Assembly (NCBI GenBank): GCA_902525935.1
Contig: CABZJA010000001.1
Location: 1 to 64,000, forward strand
DNA: 64,000 bases
Direction of reading: 5' to 3'
Origin: an uncultured Pelagibacteraceae bacterium
GTDB taxonomy: Bacteria > Pseudomonadota > Alphaproteobacteria > Pelagibacterales > Pelagibacteraceae
Shown here: positions 37,098 through 45,544 of the stretch, piece by piece
How the letters are laid out: the number at the start of each line of letters is the position of its first letter
Numbering within the stretch: the first letter of the stretch is position 1
The notes under the pieces: generated by a model
The model's input: only the letters and a program-made list of their open reading frames with translations
Told to the model about the DNA's origin: nothing
The model's database searches: none
Translations under genes and position numbers: made by a program

Positions 37098-37814
37098 TTA
37101 TTTTTTCTCTGCTGGAGCTTTTCCCTCTTCTTTTCCTTTATCACCATCTGCAGCTTTTTCTGCACCTTCCTCAGGTTTAGCGTCTCCATCCGCAGCTGCC
37201 TCCCCAGTTTCTCCACCTTCTCCCTCAGCATCTGCTGGTTTTTCAGGTTCTTTAACAACTGTTGGTGCTGCTACTGTCGCGATTACAAAGTCTCTTCCTT
37301 GAATTGTAGGTGTTACATTTTCAGGTAAATTTATAAAAGATATTTTAATACTTGCTCCAATATCTAAGTTATTTAGATCTACAACTAACTCTGTTGGTAT
37401 ATTTTCTGTAGGACATCTTAATTCAACTTTACGTCTTACGATATTCAAAACCCCACCTCTTTTTAATCCTGGCGACAATTCGTGGTTTATAAATTTAACT
37501 GGAATTTCTAAAATTACTTTTGCACCTTTAACAATTCTTATAAAATCTAAGTGTATAGGCTCATCTGTCACCGTATCAAAATCAATAACTCTTGGTAAAA
37601 CTTTTTGTTCTTTTCCATCAATATTTATTGAAATTATATTTGATAAAATATTTTCTTTATTTAATAAATTTTTTACTTCCTTAACAGAAACAGAGATTTT
37701 TTGATTTGGTTCTTCTCCTCCATAAATTATTCCTGGAACCATACCTTTATTTCTAAGTGATTTTACTTCTCCCTTAGTTTTTGTTTCTCTTATTGTGGCA
37801 GCTAATAAACTCAT
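37098..37814 (-). CDS. rplY: 50S ribosomal protein L25/Ctc family with a long acidic-alanine tail
   Basis: A 238-residue 5S-rRNA-binding protein in the long (Ctc/TL5) form: an N-terminal L25 domain (LRNKGMVPGIIYGGEEPNQ) and a C-terminal beta domain (RRKVELRCPTENIPTELVVD). From about residue 185 it ends in a low-complexity tail rich in Ala, Glu, Gly, Asp and Lys. The tail codons are clearly richer in G and C than the surroundings. Confidence 0.94.
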   Translation of the reverse strand: MSLLAATIRETKTKGEVKSLRNKGMVPGIIYGGEEPNQKISVSVKEVKNLLNKENILSNIISINIDGKEQKVLPRVIDFDTVTDEPIHLDFIRIVKGAKVILEIPVKFINHELSPGLKRGGVLNIVRRKVELRCPTENIPTELVVDLNNLDIGASIKISFINLPENVTPTIQGRDFVIATVAAPTVVKEPEKPADAEGEGGETGEAAADGDAKPEEGAEKAADGDKGKEEGKAPAEKK

Positions 37815-37859
37815 AAAGTGACGGGTTTTTAACTTATGAAACTAAATTTTACAAGTAAA

Positions 37860-38792
37860 TTATTTAAATAGATCTGATACTGAAGTAGAATTTGATATTC
37901 TTTTAATAGCTTCACCAACTAAATTAGAGATTGTTAGTACCTCAATATTTCTAGCTTTTTTAACTTTTGTCGAATTATCAATTGTATCAGTTACAACTAA
38001 GTTTTTTATCGAAGATTTCTTAATTTTTTCAACAGCATTACCACTTAATACACCATGTGTTACATATACATGAACATCTTTAGCTCCTCTTTTTTTTAAT
38101 TCAGAAGCTGCATTTACAATTGTTCCACCAGAGTCGATTATATCATCAACTAATATACAGGTTTTATTTTTTACACTTCCAATTACATTCATTACTTCTG
38201 ACTTTCCAGGAGCAGGTCTTCTTTTGTCTACTATTGCTAAATCTACATTTAACAATTTTCCTAAAGCTCTTGCTCTTGCAGTACCACCGACATCTGGAGC
38301 AACACAGATTATATTATTTTTTTTTAATTTCTTTTTTATATGTCTAGCAAATATTGGAGTTGCAAATAAGTTATCTACTGGAATATCAAAAAATCCTTGA
38401 ATTTGTCCAGAATGTAAATCAACTGTAACGACTCTATCTGCACCTGCCTTTGCAATAAGATTAGATACAAGTTTTGCAGATATAGATGTTCTAGGAACCA
38501 CCTTTCTATCTTGTCTTGCATATCCAAAATATGGGATCACAGCAGTTATGTTTTTGGCCGACGATCTTTTTAAAGCATCAATCGATAGTAGTAATTCCAT
38601 TAAATTGTCATTTGCAGGAGATGAAACAGATTGAATTAAAAAAATACTATTGCCTCTAATATTTTCATTAATTTCTATATAGATTTCTCCGTCTGCAAAT
38701 TTTCTTATGTTTGAATTCACTAGTCTATTTTTTAAAAATTTAGATATTTTTTGACTAAGATGTTTATTACTGTTTCCTGTGAGAATTTTCAT
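37860..38792 (-). CDS. prs: Ribose-phosphate pyrophosphokinase
   Basis: A 310-residue PRPP synthetase making PRPP from ribose-5-phosphate and ATP. Motifs are the ATP loop YFGYARQDRKVVPRT, VDLHSGQIQGFFDIPVDNL and the PRPP loop LVDDIIDSGGTIVNA. It supplies both the nucleotide and histidine pathways. It sits between pgeF and rplY, a common neighbourhood. Confidence 0.97.
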   Translation of the reverse strand: MKILTGNSNKHLSQKISKFLKNRLVNSNIRKFADGEIYIEINENIRGNSIFLIQSVSSPANDNLMELLLSIDALKRSSAKNITAVIPYFGYARQDRKVVPRTSISAKLVSNLIAKAGADRVVTVDLHSGQIQGFFDIPVDNLFATPIFARHIKKKLKKNNIICVAPDVGGTARARALGKLLNVDLAIVDKRRPAPGKSEVMNVIGSVKNKTCILVDDIIDSGGTIVNAASELKKRGAKDVHVYVTHGVLSGNAVEKIKKSSIKNLVVTDTIDNSTKVKKARNIEVLTISNLVGEAIKRISNSTSVSDLFK

Positions 38793-38802
38793 CCGAGATT
38801 AC

Positions 38803-39555
38803 CTATTTAATCATAATTGCAGAAATATTTCTACCATAATCGTTAAGCTTATTTTTTTTTGATCTCCTAGAACTAAAAAAGTTATTTTCTAGTTTGTAGG
38901 TATCTTTTCTTATTATATCTATTTTTTTAACTCCGTTTTCATAAAATTGAGATTTTATATATTCGCTTAAATCAAAATAAATTTTTTTCTTTTTAAATGT
39001 AAAGAAATTCACATTTTTTATATTTTTGTCCTTAAACAATTTAAAAAAATCATTTTTTACTTCGTAACTGTTTTTTTTTATACATGGTCCAATGCAAGCA
39101 ATCATATCTTTCTCTGAGCATCCATTTTTTTTTAAAAGTTGAATTGTTTTTTTTACTATTCCCTTAAAAGCACCTTTCCACCCAGCATGTATTGCACCAA
39201 CAAATTTTTGCTTTTTTTCTATAATTAGAATTGGTGCACAATCTGCAGTGAGTATACTAATGGCAATATTTCGCTTATTTGTAATCATCGCGTCTCCAGC
39301 CAATCTTTTTTTTGGAATACCACTTATTTTATAAACTTTGTTACTGTGAATTTGATTAAGAGAAACTAGATTTCCACTTGTGCAGCCTATTTTTTTTGAA
39401 ACTATTTTTAAATTTTTACTTATATTAGCAATTTTATCTTTTGAACCTTTTCCGCAATTTAAACTTTTGTAGATTCCTTTTGAGGTGCCACCTAGTCTGC
39501 TAAAAAAATAATGTGAAATGGATTTTTGGTCTCTAAAAATTTTTGACTTAATCAC
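38803..39555 (-). CDS. pgeF: PgeF/YfiH-type purine nucleoside phosphorylase (laccase-domain family)
   Basis: A 250-residue protein of the multicopper-polyphenol-oxidase-like DUF152 family. Zn-binding and family motifs are SLNQIHSNKV, ILTADCAPILII, GAIHAGWKGAFKGIVKK and ACIGPCIKKNSYEV. Members act on adenosine or inosine, and E. coli YfiH has been linked to peptidoglycan editing. Here it overlaps the upstream methyltransferase by ATGA. Confidence 0.9.
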   Translation of the reverse strand: MIKSKIFRDQKSISHYFFSRLGGTSKGIYKSLNCGKGSKDKIANISKNLKIVSKKIGCTSGNLVSLNQIHSNKVYKISGIPKKRLAGDAMITNKRNIAISILTADCAPILIIEKKQKFVGAIHAGWKGAFKGIVKKTIQLLKKNGCSEKDMIACIGPCIKKNSYEVKNDFFKLFKDKNIKNVNFFTFKKKKIYFDLSEYIKSQFYENGVKKIDIIRKDTYKLENNFFSSRRSKKNKLNDYGRNISAIMIK

Positions 39556-40592
39556 TTAAAACCCAAATTAAAATTATTTTTGGATTTGCTTACAAATAAT
39601 ACTTTAAACAAAGTGCCCATATATTTTGTATCAATTAATCTTTTTATTCTATAAAATATGTCAGCTTTCTTAGTAAATTGTAAATTTTTACTTATTATCT
39701 CAGCTCTTTTTAATATTCCTAATTTAATTAAGAAATTACCTTGGGTTGTTATTGAAGATTTTAAATTAGAATTTGCAAACTCTTTCTTGTACATTTTAAA
39801 ATTTATTAAATGAGTAATATCTGCATTATAGGGATTTTCTAAAAAACTAATTTTTCTATGCTTCTCAACACTTTGCAAAGTATTTTTCATTTTTCCGCTG
39901 GTAAATCCATAGTCTATCATTAATAAACCACCATTATTTTTAAAAATAAAATTCCCTATTTCGTTAACAAATTTCATTGCTGAAGGTGAATATTCAACAA
40001 ATTTTTCTTTTTTTATATCCTTACCTAAATATTTTTCAATTATTTTTGAAGACACTTTCTGATCACAAACTTCAAACTTATTTTTTTTGTATGCTACATA
40101 TTTTTCATACCAATTATTACTTTTCTTTGAAAACTGTTTGATAGGAAAAGCATCAAAAAACTCATTAGCCAAGAATATAGTTGGAGCCTTTGGAATTTCT
40201 TTTAAATTTTTAATCCAACTTGCTTTTTTCTTATCTATTTTACTCTTCTGGATTTTTATCAGTAATGGACTTTTTTCTAAAATTAAGAAATTGGCAGATA
40301 AACTAATTTCACTAAAATTATTTAAAGTTTTTATAATTTGCGACATCATCTCACCATTACCTGCACCCAGCTCTACAATATTTATTTTTTTTGGCTTTTT
40401 TAAATTCTCCCAAAATGAAATTAACCAAATAGATATCATTTCTGAAAAAAGAACAGAAATATTGGGAGATGTTACGAAATCACCTTTTTTTCCAAAAGGA
40501 TTTTTTTTAATATAATAACCATTATCCTTGTCATACAAGGATTTGTAAATAAATTTATCCAATGAGATTTTTTTATTCTGTCCTATTAGCAT
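39552..40592 (-). CDS. SAM-dependent methyltransferase, MidA/NDUFAF7 family
   Basis: A 346-residue DUF185-type methyltransferase. The SAM loop is NIVELGAGNGEMMSQI (near residue 70) and the family segment FLANEFFDAFPIKQF lies near residue 140. NDUFAF7 in mitochondria methylates an arginine of complex I subunit NDUFS2, and an equivalent role in bacterial complex I assembly is an inference. It lies between lgt and pgeF, with a 20-base overlap with lgt. Confidence 0.88.
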   Translation of the reverse strand: MLIGQNKKISLDKFIYKSLYDKDNGYYIKKNPFGKKGDFVTSPNISVLFSEMISIWLISFWENLKKPKKINIVELGAGNGEMMSQIIKTLNNFSEISLSANFLILEKSPLLIKIQKSKIDKKKASWIKNLKEIPKAPTIFLANEFFDAFPIKQFSKKSNNWYEKYVAYKKNKFEVCDQKVSSKIIEKYLGKDIKKEKFVEYSPSAMKFVNEIGNFIFKNNGGLLMIDYGFTSGKMKNTLQSVEKHRKISFLENPYNADITHLINFKMYKKEFANSNLKSSITTQGNFLIKLGILKRAEIISKNLQFTKKADIFYRIKRLIDTKYMGTLFKVLFVSKSKNNFNLGFK

Positions 40593-41349
40593 TTTTATAA
40601 TAGATGATAATTAATCCGCAAGTTAAAGCTATACAACTTATTATTTGCCCCATACTCAAATTGAAAAATAAATAACCTAGTTGTTGATCTGGTTCTCTGA
40701 AGAACTCGATAACAAATCTAAAAAATGAGTATAAAATTAAAAAATAACCTGAAATAATACCAGGTGTATTCCTTAATCTACTAAACAAAATACTTAAAAT
40801 AATAAATAGAACAACTCCCTCAAATATTGCCTCATAAATTTGTGAAGGATGTCGATTTAAATCATCAATTTTTATAAACTTTACCGACCATGGTACATTT
40901 GTTTCTATGCCATAGAGTTCTGAGTTTATGAAATTTGATATTCTTCCTAAAAAAATTCCTATAGGAGAACAAACAGCAACAACATCTAAATAACTAAAAA
41001 TATTTTGATTTTTATTTTTGCAGAATAAATGAGTTCCTATAATAATTCCAATTAGTGCACCGTGGAAAGACATGCCTCCTTGCCAAATTTTTATAATCTC
41101 AACTGGATTACTAATAAAATAAATTGGGTCATAAATAATTACATATCCAAATCTTCCACCAAGGATGATACTTATGATCAAATAAGTTATATAATCGTCG
41201 AAATATTCTTTTAGAGTGCTATCTTTGATTAGTTTGTTTTTTGCAAAATACCAACCAAATACTAAGCCAAATATATAAGATAAGGAATACCATCTAATTT
41301 CTAATGAAAAGATCTCAAAAGCGACTGGGTCAAAATTATTAATAAACAT
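40573..41349 (-). CDS. lgt: Prolipoprotein diacylglyceryl transferase
   Basis: A 258-residue inner-membrane enzyme that attaches diacylglycerol to the lipobox Cys. Seven helices are apparent. Motifs are LEIRWYSLSYIFGLV, GGMSFHGALIGIIIG with the essential His, and GRISNFINSELYG. It is the first gene of the minus-strand group. It probably serves lipoproteins such as the one encoded at 9389-9754. Confidence 0.96.
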   Translation of the reverse strand: MFINNFDPVAFEIFSLEIRWYSLSYIFGLVFGWYFAKNKLIKDSTLKEYFDDYITYLIISIILGGRFGYVIIYDPIYFISNPVEIIKIWQGGMSFHGALIGIIIGTHLFCKNKNQNIFSYLDVVAVCSPIGIFLGRISNFINSELYGIETNVPWSVKFIKIDDLNRHPSQIYEAIFEGVVLFIILSILFSRLRNTPGIISGYFLILYSFFRFVIEFFREPDQQLGYLFFNLSMGQIISCIALTCGLIIIYYKNANRTE

Positions 41350-41355
41350 TTAATT

Positions 41356-41374
41356 GTAATATTATAAATATTAC
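41356..41374. promoter_or_regulatory. 19-bp inverted repeat between lgt and the UbiK-like gene
   Basis: GTAATATT-ATA-AATATTAC is a perfect 8-3-8 inverted repeat centred in the 48-base divergent spacer. It is the longest strict dyad I noticed in the window and has the size of a transcription factor site. No regulator can be named from sequence. Confidence 0.4.
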
Positions 41375-41397
41375 TTAAACTTTGATAAGAAATTATT

Positions 41398-41640
41398 ATG
41401 TCAAAATCAAGATTCGTATTTGATAAATTTGCAAAATTTTTGGAAGAAGGACTTGTCAATTACAAAGATTTTAGTGATGAAGTCGTAAATATTTTACGAT
41501 CAAAAAAAGAAGAAATTATCCTTAAAATGAATTTAGTCAGTAAAGATGAAATCGATATATTAAATAAAAGAATTGAAAAATTAGAAAAAAAAATTGCTGA
41601 AAAAAAAATAAAAAAAAAAACTAAACGGGCAAAGAAATAA
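41398..41640 (+). CDS. ubiK: UbiK-like (BMFP) accessory protein
   Basis: An 80-residue protein with an amphipathic N-terminal half (FVFDKFAKFLEEGLVNYKDF) and a C-terminal coiled coil with a Lys-rich tail. It resembles the BMFP family, where UbiK helps ubiquinone synthesis in E. coli; the match is by pattern only. An A11 run codes part of the basic tail. The last 20 bases overlap the 3' end of the histidine kinase gene. Confidence 0.7.
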   Translation: MSKSRFVFDKFAKFLEEGLVNYKDFSDEVVNILRSKKEEIILKMNLVSKDEIDILNKRIEKLEKKIAEKKIKKKTKRAKK

Positions 41641-42943
41641 TAACTTTTAATCCACCTAAACTAGATTTATCAAATTTAAGATCTCCACCATGTGATTTTA
41701 CGACATCTGATGATATAGCTAAACCAAGACCAACACTAGACTTTGTTTCCGATCTACTTTTGTCAATTTTATAAAATGGTTTTAAAACATTTTGATGTTC
41801 TTTCTGTGGAATACCTGGACCATCATCCTCAATTGAAATATTAATAGTTGATCTTCCTTTTTTTAGATACAATTCAACATTATCAGCAAATTTTAAAGAA
41901 TTATCTATAAGGTTATTAACACATCTACTAATTAAATTTTTTCTTCCATCAAAATAAACCCTCTCTTTTAAAAAATATTTTATATTTGGTTTCTCATATT
42001 TTTTACAAATATTTTCAAGAAGAACAGAGATATCAAACGTTTCAGTTTTATCTTTCGCACCAGATCTTGCGAATTGAAGATATTCATTTAACATTTTTTC
42101 CATTTCATCAACATCTCTTGAGAGCTTCTCTACAACGCTTTTATCTTTAATCATCGCTATTTGAAGTTTTATCCTTGTCAAAGGAGTTCTTAAATCGTGG
42201 CTGATACCGGATAGCATCTCAGATCTTTGGTTAAGATGTCTAATTATTCTTTTTCTCATTTTGTCAAACTCTAAACCAGCTTTTCGGATTTCGAGTGCTC
42301 CAGAAGGTCTAAATTCGTCAATATCTTCTCCTCGACCAAATCTTTCAGATGCTTCTGCAAGTTTAGTTATGGGTCTAGTTTGATTCTTTAAAAAAATTAT
42401 TGCTACAGCTATCATTAACAATGCTGGCAATGTTATCCAAAGACCAAATAATCTAGCCGAACTCGTAGTTAGTCTGTCCCTTGGAATATAAAATTGAAAA
42501 TATCCTTTTGAATATCCTATTTTCAAATCAACAACTTCTTTGAAGTTTGTTGTATCAAACCAATAGGTTAAATTTTTTTTCTTTAATTCTCTTCTTAGTG
42601 ATCGATCCACTGGACTGAACCATCTTTCCGGTTTTTTTCTTGGCAAGATTTTATCTTTTTCATATTTAATATTAAAACCCAAATGTTCCTTGAATAAAAT
42701 TATTATAAAATCTTTGTTCGTTTCATCGTTATCATAGGCGTCTACAAAAGTTTTGACTTCAGAAACCAATGCTCTAGTCATTCCAGAATTAGTTTTGATC
42801 CATAGACTATCAAAAAAAACTAGCGAAATAGTGATTTGCATAACAACTATTGGAACAGCAACTATGAGTAGACCTCTATAAAAAAGTCTTTTAGGTAAAA
42901 TATTTTTTATATATTTACTCAATCCATAAAACATAACCTTCAC
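41621..42943 (-). CDS. EnvZ-like sensor histidine kinase
   Basis: A 440-residue membrane kinase. Two helices (about 22-42 and 168-188) flank a periplasmic sensor domain. A HAMP region follows, then the phospho-accepting His in SGISHDLRTPLTRIK (near residue 245), and the ATPase motifs NNLIDNSLKFAD (N box), EDDGPGIP (G1) and SSVGLGLAIS (G2). The architecture is that of EnvZ. The start overlaps the response regulator by 29 bases. An ATG nine bases inside is an alternative start. Confidence 0.93.
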   Translation of the reverse strand: MKVMFYGLSKYIKNILPKRLFYRGLLIVAVPIVVMQITISLVFFDSLWIKTNSGMTRALVSEVKTFVDAYDNDETNKDFIIILFKEHLGFNIKYEKDKILPRKKPERWFSPVDRSLRRELKKKNLTYWFDTTNFKEVVDLKIGYSKGYFQFYIPRDRLTTSSARLFGLWITLPALLMIAVAIIFLKNQTRPITKLAEASERFGRGEDIDEFRPSGALEIRKAGLEFDKMRKRIIRHLNQRSEMLSGISHDLRTPLTRIKLQIAMIKDKSVVEKLSRDVDEMEKMLNEYLQFARSGAKDKTETFDISVLLENICKKYEKPNIKYFLKERVYFDGRKNLISRCVNNLIDNSLKFADNVELYLKKGRSTINISIEDDGPGIPQKEHQNVLKPFYKIDKSRSETKSSVGLGLAISSDVVKSHGGDLKFDKSSLGGLKVIISLPV

Positions 42944-43592
42944 CTCTTATTGTTTGTAAATAATTTGGGCTTTTAGGGTTTTCTTCAATTTTCTTCCTAA
43001 GTCTTGTAATGATTACGTCAACTGATCTTTCTTTATCAATTTTTATAAGATTTCCGATCTCCTCTCTTTTAAAAATTTTTCCAGGGGAGTTAACCATTTT
43101 ATCCAAAATAATTTTTTCTGTATTATTGATTTTTATTGATTTATCATTTTTCAAAATAAACTGTTTGTTAAGATCTATTTCAATTTTACCAAATTTAAAT
43201 TTTCTCTTTGTATTTCTATATTTTGTTTTATTTATGATATTATTAATTCTAAGTATTAATTCTTTGGGCTCAAAAGGTTTTGGAAGGTAATCGTCTGCAC
43301 CAATATCTAAACCCTCTATTCTCTCTGAGGCTTCACCTTTCGCTGTTAAAAGAATTATTGGGGTTGAAATTTTATCTTTATTTTCTTTTGTAAATTCCAA
43401 ACCACTTTTGCCTGGCATCATTATATCAAGCACTATTAAATCAAATTTTATAACCTTAACTTTTTCAAGAGCATCTTCGGCACTATTTGAGCTTGTTACA
43501 AGATAGTTATTTTGAGAAAGATATTCTTTAACTAATTCTCTTATACCATCATCATCATCTACAACTAAAATATGTGCTTTAAATTTTTCCAT
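42915..43592 (-). CDS. OmpR-family response regulator
   Basis: A 225-residue two-domain regulator. The receiver has VDDDDGIREL, the phosphorylated Asp in DLIVLDIMMPGKSG (near residue 55) and the switch Lys in GADDYLPKPFEPKEL. The C-terminal winged helix ends with RSVDVIITRLRKKIEENP and TIRGEGYVLW. It overlaps the marR gene upstream by 14 bases and the kinase downstream, so the three are coupled. Confidence 0.95.
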   Translation of the reverse strand: MEKFKAHILVVDDDDGIRELVKEYLSQNNYLVTSSNSAEDALEKVKVIKFDLIVLDIMMPGKSGLEFTKENKDKISTPIILLTAKGEASERIEGLDIGADDYLPKPFEPKELILRINNIINKTKYRNTKRKFKFGKIEIDLNKQFILKNDKSIKINNTEKIILDKMVNSPGKIFKREEIGNLIKIDKERSVDVIITRLRKKIEENPKSPNYLQTIRGEGYVLWIE

Positions 43593-44022
43593 TAATTATT
43601 TTTTTTAAAACATTGTCAAAACTGACAACCTCATTTGCTTTTGATGCGGAGAATGCTTGATAAATTCTTTTCTTTTGAGCAGAGAAAATTTCGTTAAATA
43701 ATTTCACTCCCTCTTCTGTTAAGTAGACATGCTTTATTCTCGTGTCTACTTGATCTTTTTCATATTTTATAGCTTTTAGGTTTATTAAATCTTTCAAAAC
43801 TCTATTCAAACTTTGCTTTGTAACTTTCAACTTTCTTAAGAGGTCTGATATTGTAATACCCTCATATAATGAAATTAAATGAATAACCTTATTATGTGCG
43901 ACACCTATGGAGTATTTATTCAATACATTTTTAGCATCTGAGACTGTCTCTCTGTAGCCAAGAAATATTTTTTCAATATATTGTTTGAGATCCTCATCTT
44001 TTAAATATAAAAGTTTTTTCAT
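43579..44022 (-). CDS. MarR-family transcriptional regulator
   Basis: A 147-residue winged-helix regulator. The DNA-binding part reads TISDLLRKLKVTKQSLNRVLKDL with a wing YEKDQVDTRIKHVYLTEEG. It is the first gene of the marR-ompR-envZ operon and may regulate that operon and the divergent ilvE promoter. The effector is unknown. Confidence 0.9.
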   Translation of the reverse strand: MKKLLYLKDEDLKQYIEKIFLGYRETVSDAKNVLNKYSIGVAHNKVIHLISLYEGITISDLLRKLKVTKQSLNRVLKDLINLKAIKYEKDQVDTRIKHVYLTEEGVKLFNEIFSAQKKRIYQAFSASKANEVVSFDNVLKKIINGKI

Positions 44023-44036
44023 ATTGGTAAGTTATA

Positions 44037-44065
44037 TTGACATATTATATATACAAATATATTTT
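44037..44065 (+). promoter_or_regulatory. Predicted ilvE promoter
   Basis: A consensus TTGACA at 44037-44042 is followed after 17 bases by TATTTT at 44060-44065, about 16 bases before the ilvE ATG. The spacing and -35 are ideal; the -10 is moderate. The site lies in the 59-base spacer shared with marR, so MarR binding here is plausible. Confidence 0.5.
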
Positions 44066-44081
44066 TTTATAAAATTAAATA

Positions 44082-44963
44082 ATGATACCTTTCGATAAAC
44101 GATCAGGAAAAATTTGGTACAATAATGAGCTTGTTGAATGGCAAGATGCAAAATGCCATGTAATCAGTCACGGACTTCATTATGCAAGTTTAGTTTTTGA
44201 AGGTGAAAGAGTATACGACGGAGAAATATTTAAGCTAGAAGAGCATACAGATAGATTATTTTATTCTGCAAAAAGATTAGACATTAATATTCCTTATACA
44301 AAAGACGAAATAAATGAAGCTTCTAAAAAAATAGTAGCGGTTCAAAATATTCAAAATGGATATGTAAGACCATTTGCGTGGAGAGGAAGCGAGATGATGG
44401 GTGTGTCTGCACAGAAAACTTCGATTAATGTAGCAATAGCGACGTGGGAATGGCCTGCATATTTTGATCCAAAATTAAAAGCTGAAGGAATAAGATTAAA
44501 TATTTCTAAATGGCGAAGACCAGCTCCAAATACTATTCCTTGGGATGCAAAAGCGGCTGGATTGTATATGATTTGTACTCTTTCAAAACACGAAGCTGAA
44601 CAACAAGGGTATTCTGAATCATTAATGTTAGATTTTGAAGGTAATGTTGCAGAAGGAACAAGTGCAAACATTTTTTTTAAAGATAAAAATAATGAATTAC
44701 ATACACCAACACCAGATTCCTTTTTAAATGGTATTACAAGACAAGCAGTAATTGAACTAGCAAAATCGAAAAATATTAAAGTTCACGAAAGAAAAATTTC
44801 TCCAGATGAACTAGGTAATTTTCATGGATGTTTCTTAACTGGTACAGCAGCTGAAATAACACCTGTTGCGAGTATAGCAGATCATAAATATAAAATTTGT
44901 GATATTGTATTAGGATTATCAAAAAGTTTTGATCAATTGGTTAGACAAAAAAAAGCTGCCTAA
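44082..44963 (+). CDS. ilvE: Branched-chain amino acid aminotransferase
   Basis: A 293-residue fold-type IV PLP aminotransferase acting on Leu, Ile and Val. The substrate region LHYASLVFEGERVYDG, the PLP lysine in PWDAKAAGLYMI (near residue 163) and the C-terminal GNVAEGTSANIFF and FLTGTAAEITPV motifs match IlvE. D-amino acid transaminase and aminodeoxychorismate lyase are the alternatives, but the substrate motifs fit IlvE better. Confidence 0.93.
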   Translation: MIPFDKRSGKIWYNNELVEWQDAKCHVISHGLHYASLVFEGERVYDGEIFKLEEHTDRLFYSAKRLDINIPYTKDEINEASKKIVAVQNIQNGYVRPFAWRGSEMMGVSAQKTSINVAIATWEWPAYFDPKLKAEGIRLNISKWRRPAPNTIPWDAKAAGLYMICTLSKHEAEQQGYSESLMLDFEGNVAEGTSANIFFKDKNNELHTPTPDSFLNGITRQAVIELAKSKNIKVHERKISPDELGNFHGCFLTGTAAEITPVASIADHKYKICDIVLGLSKSFDQLVRQKKAA

Positions 44964-45544
44964 TCTTTGTTATCTTCAGAAATTGCATGGTCTATTCCTT
45001 TTCTAAGATAATCATATCCAGTATAAAGTGTTAAAAACGCAGATAGCCATAAAATAATGATACCAATTGTTTGAGCGTTATAATCTTGAAAATTAATTAA
45101 TTTATTTCCAGTCTCTCCAGTCAAAAGAATTGCTATAGAAAACATCTGCAGGAATGTTTTTAGTTTTGCTAAATTGGAAACAGGAAGCTTTATTTTTCCT
45201 TTGGCTAGAAACTCTCTTAATCCTGAAATTAGTATTTCCCTTGTAAGAATTATGATTGCTGCAATAACTTCGTAATTTTTTATTGTTTGATCCATAACTA
45301 ATAAAATTAATGCAGTTGCAACAATAATCTTATCAGCTATAGGATCTAAAAGTTCACCAAGTTTAGACTCTTCTTTAAACATCCTCGCCAAAAGTCCGTC
45401 TAAAAAATCTGTAAATGAGGCAATTAAAAAAAGAGCAAATGGTATAACGTCTCCATAAAATCCTGGAAGGTAGAACGTAAATACAAATATTGGAACAATT
45501 ATTATTCGTCCAATTGTTAAATAATTAGGTATTTTAAATTTCAT
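44960..45544 (-). CDS. pgsA: CDP-diacylglycerol-glycerol-3-phosphate 3-phosphatidyltransferase
   Basis: A 194-residue membrane enzyme making phosphatidylglycerol phosphate. The CDP-alcohol phosphatidyltransferase motif is [30 protein letters not shown] (quoted in parts: DFLDGLLAR and [10 protein letters not shown], near residue 45-70). Four or more helices are seen. It overlaps uvrC by four bases and converges on ilvE with a four-base overlap. Confidence 0.95.
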   Translation of the reverse strand: MKFKIPNYLTIGRIIIVPIFVFTFYLPGFYGDVIPFALFLIASFTDFLDGLLARMFKEESKLGELLDPIADKIIVATALILLVMDQTIKNYEVIAAIIILTREILISGLREFLAKGKIKLPVSNLAKLKTFLQMFSIAILLTGETGNKLINFQDYNAQTIGIIILWLSAFLTLYTGYDYLRKGIDHAISEDNKD

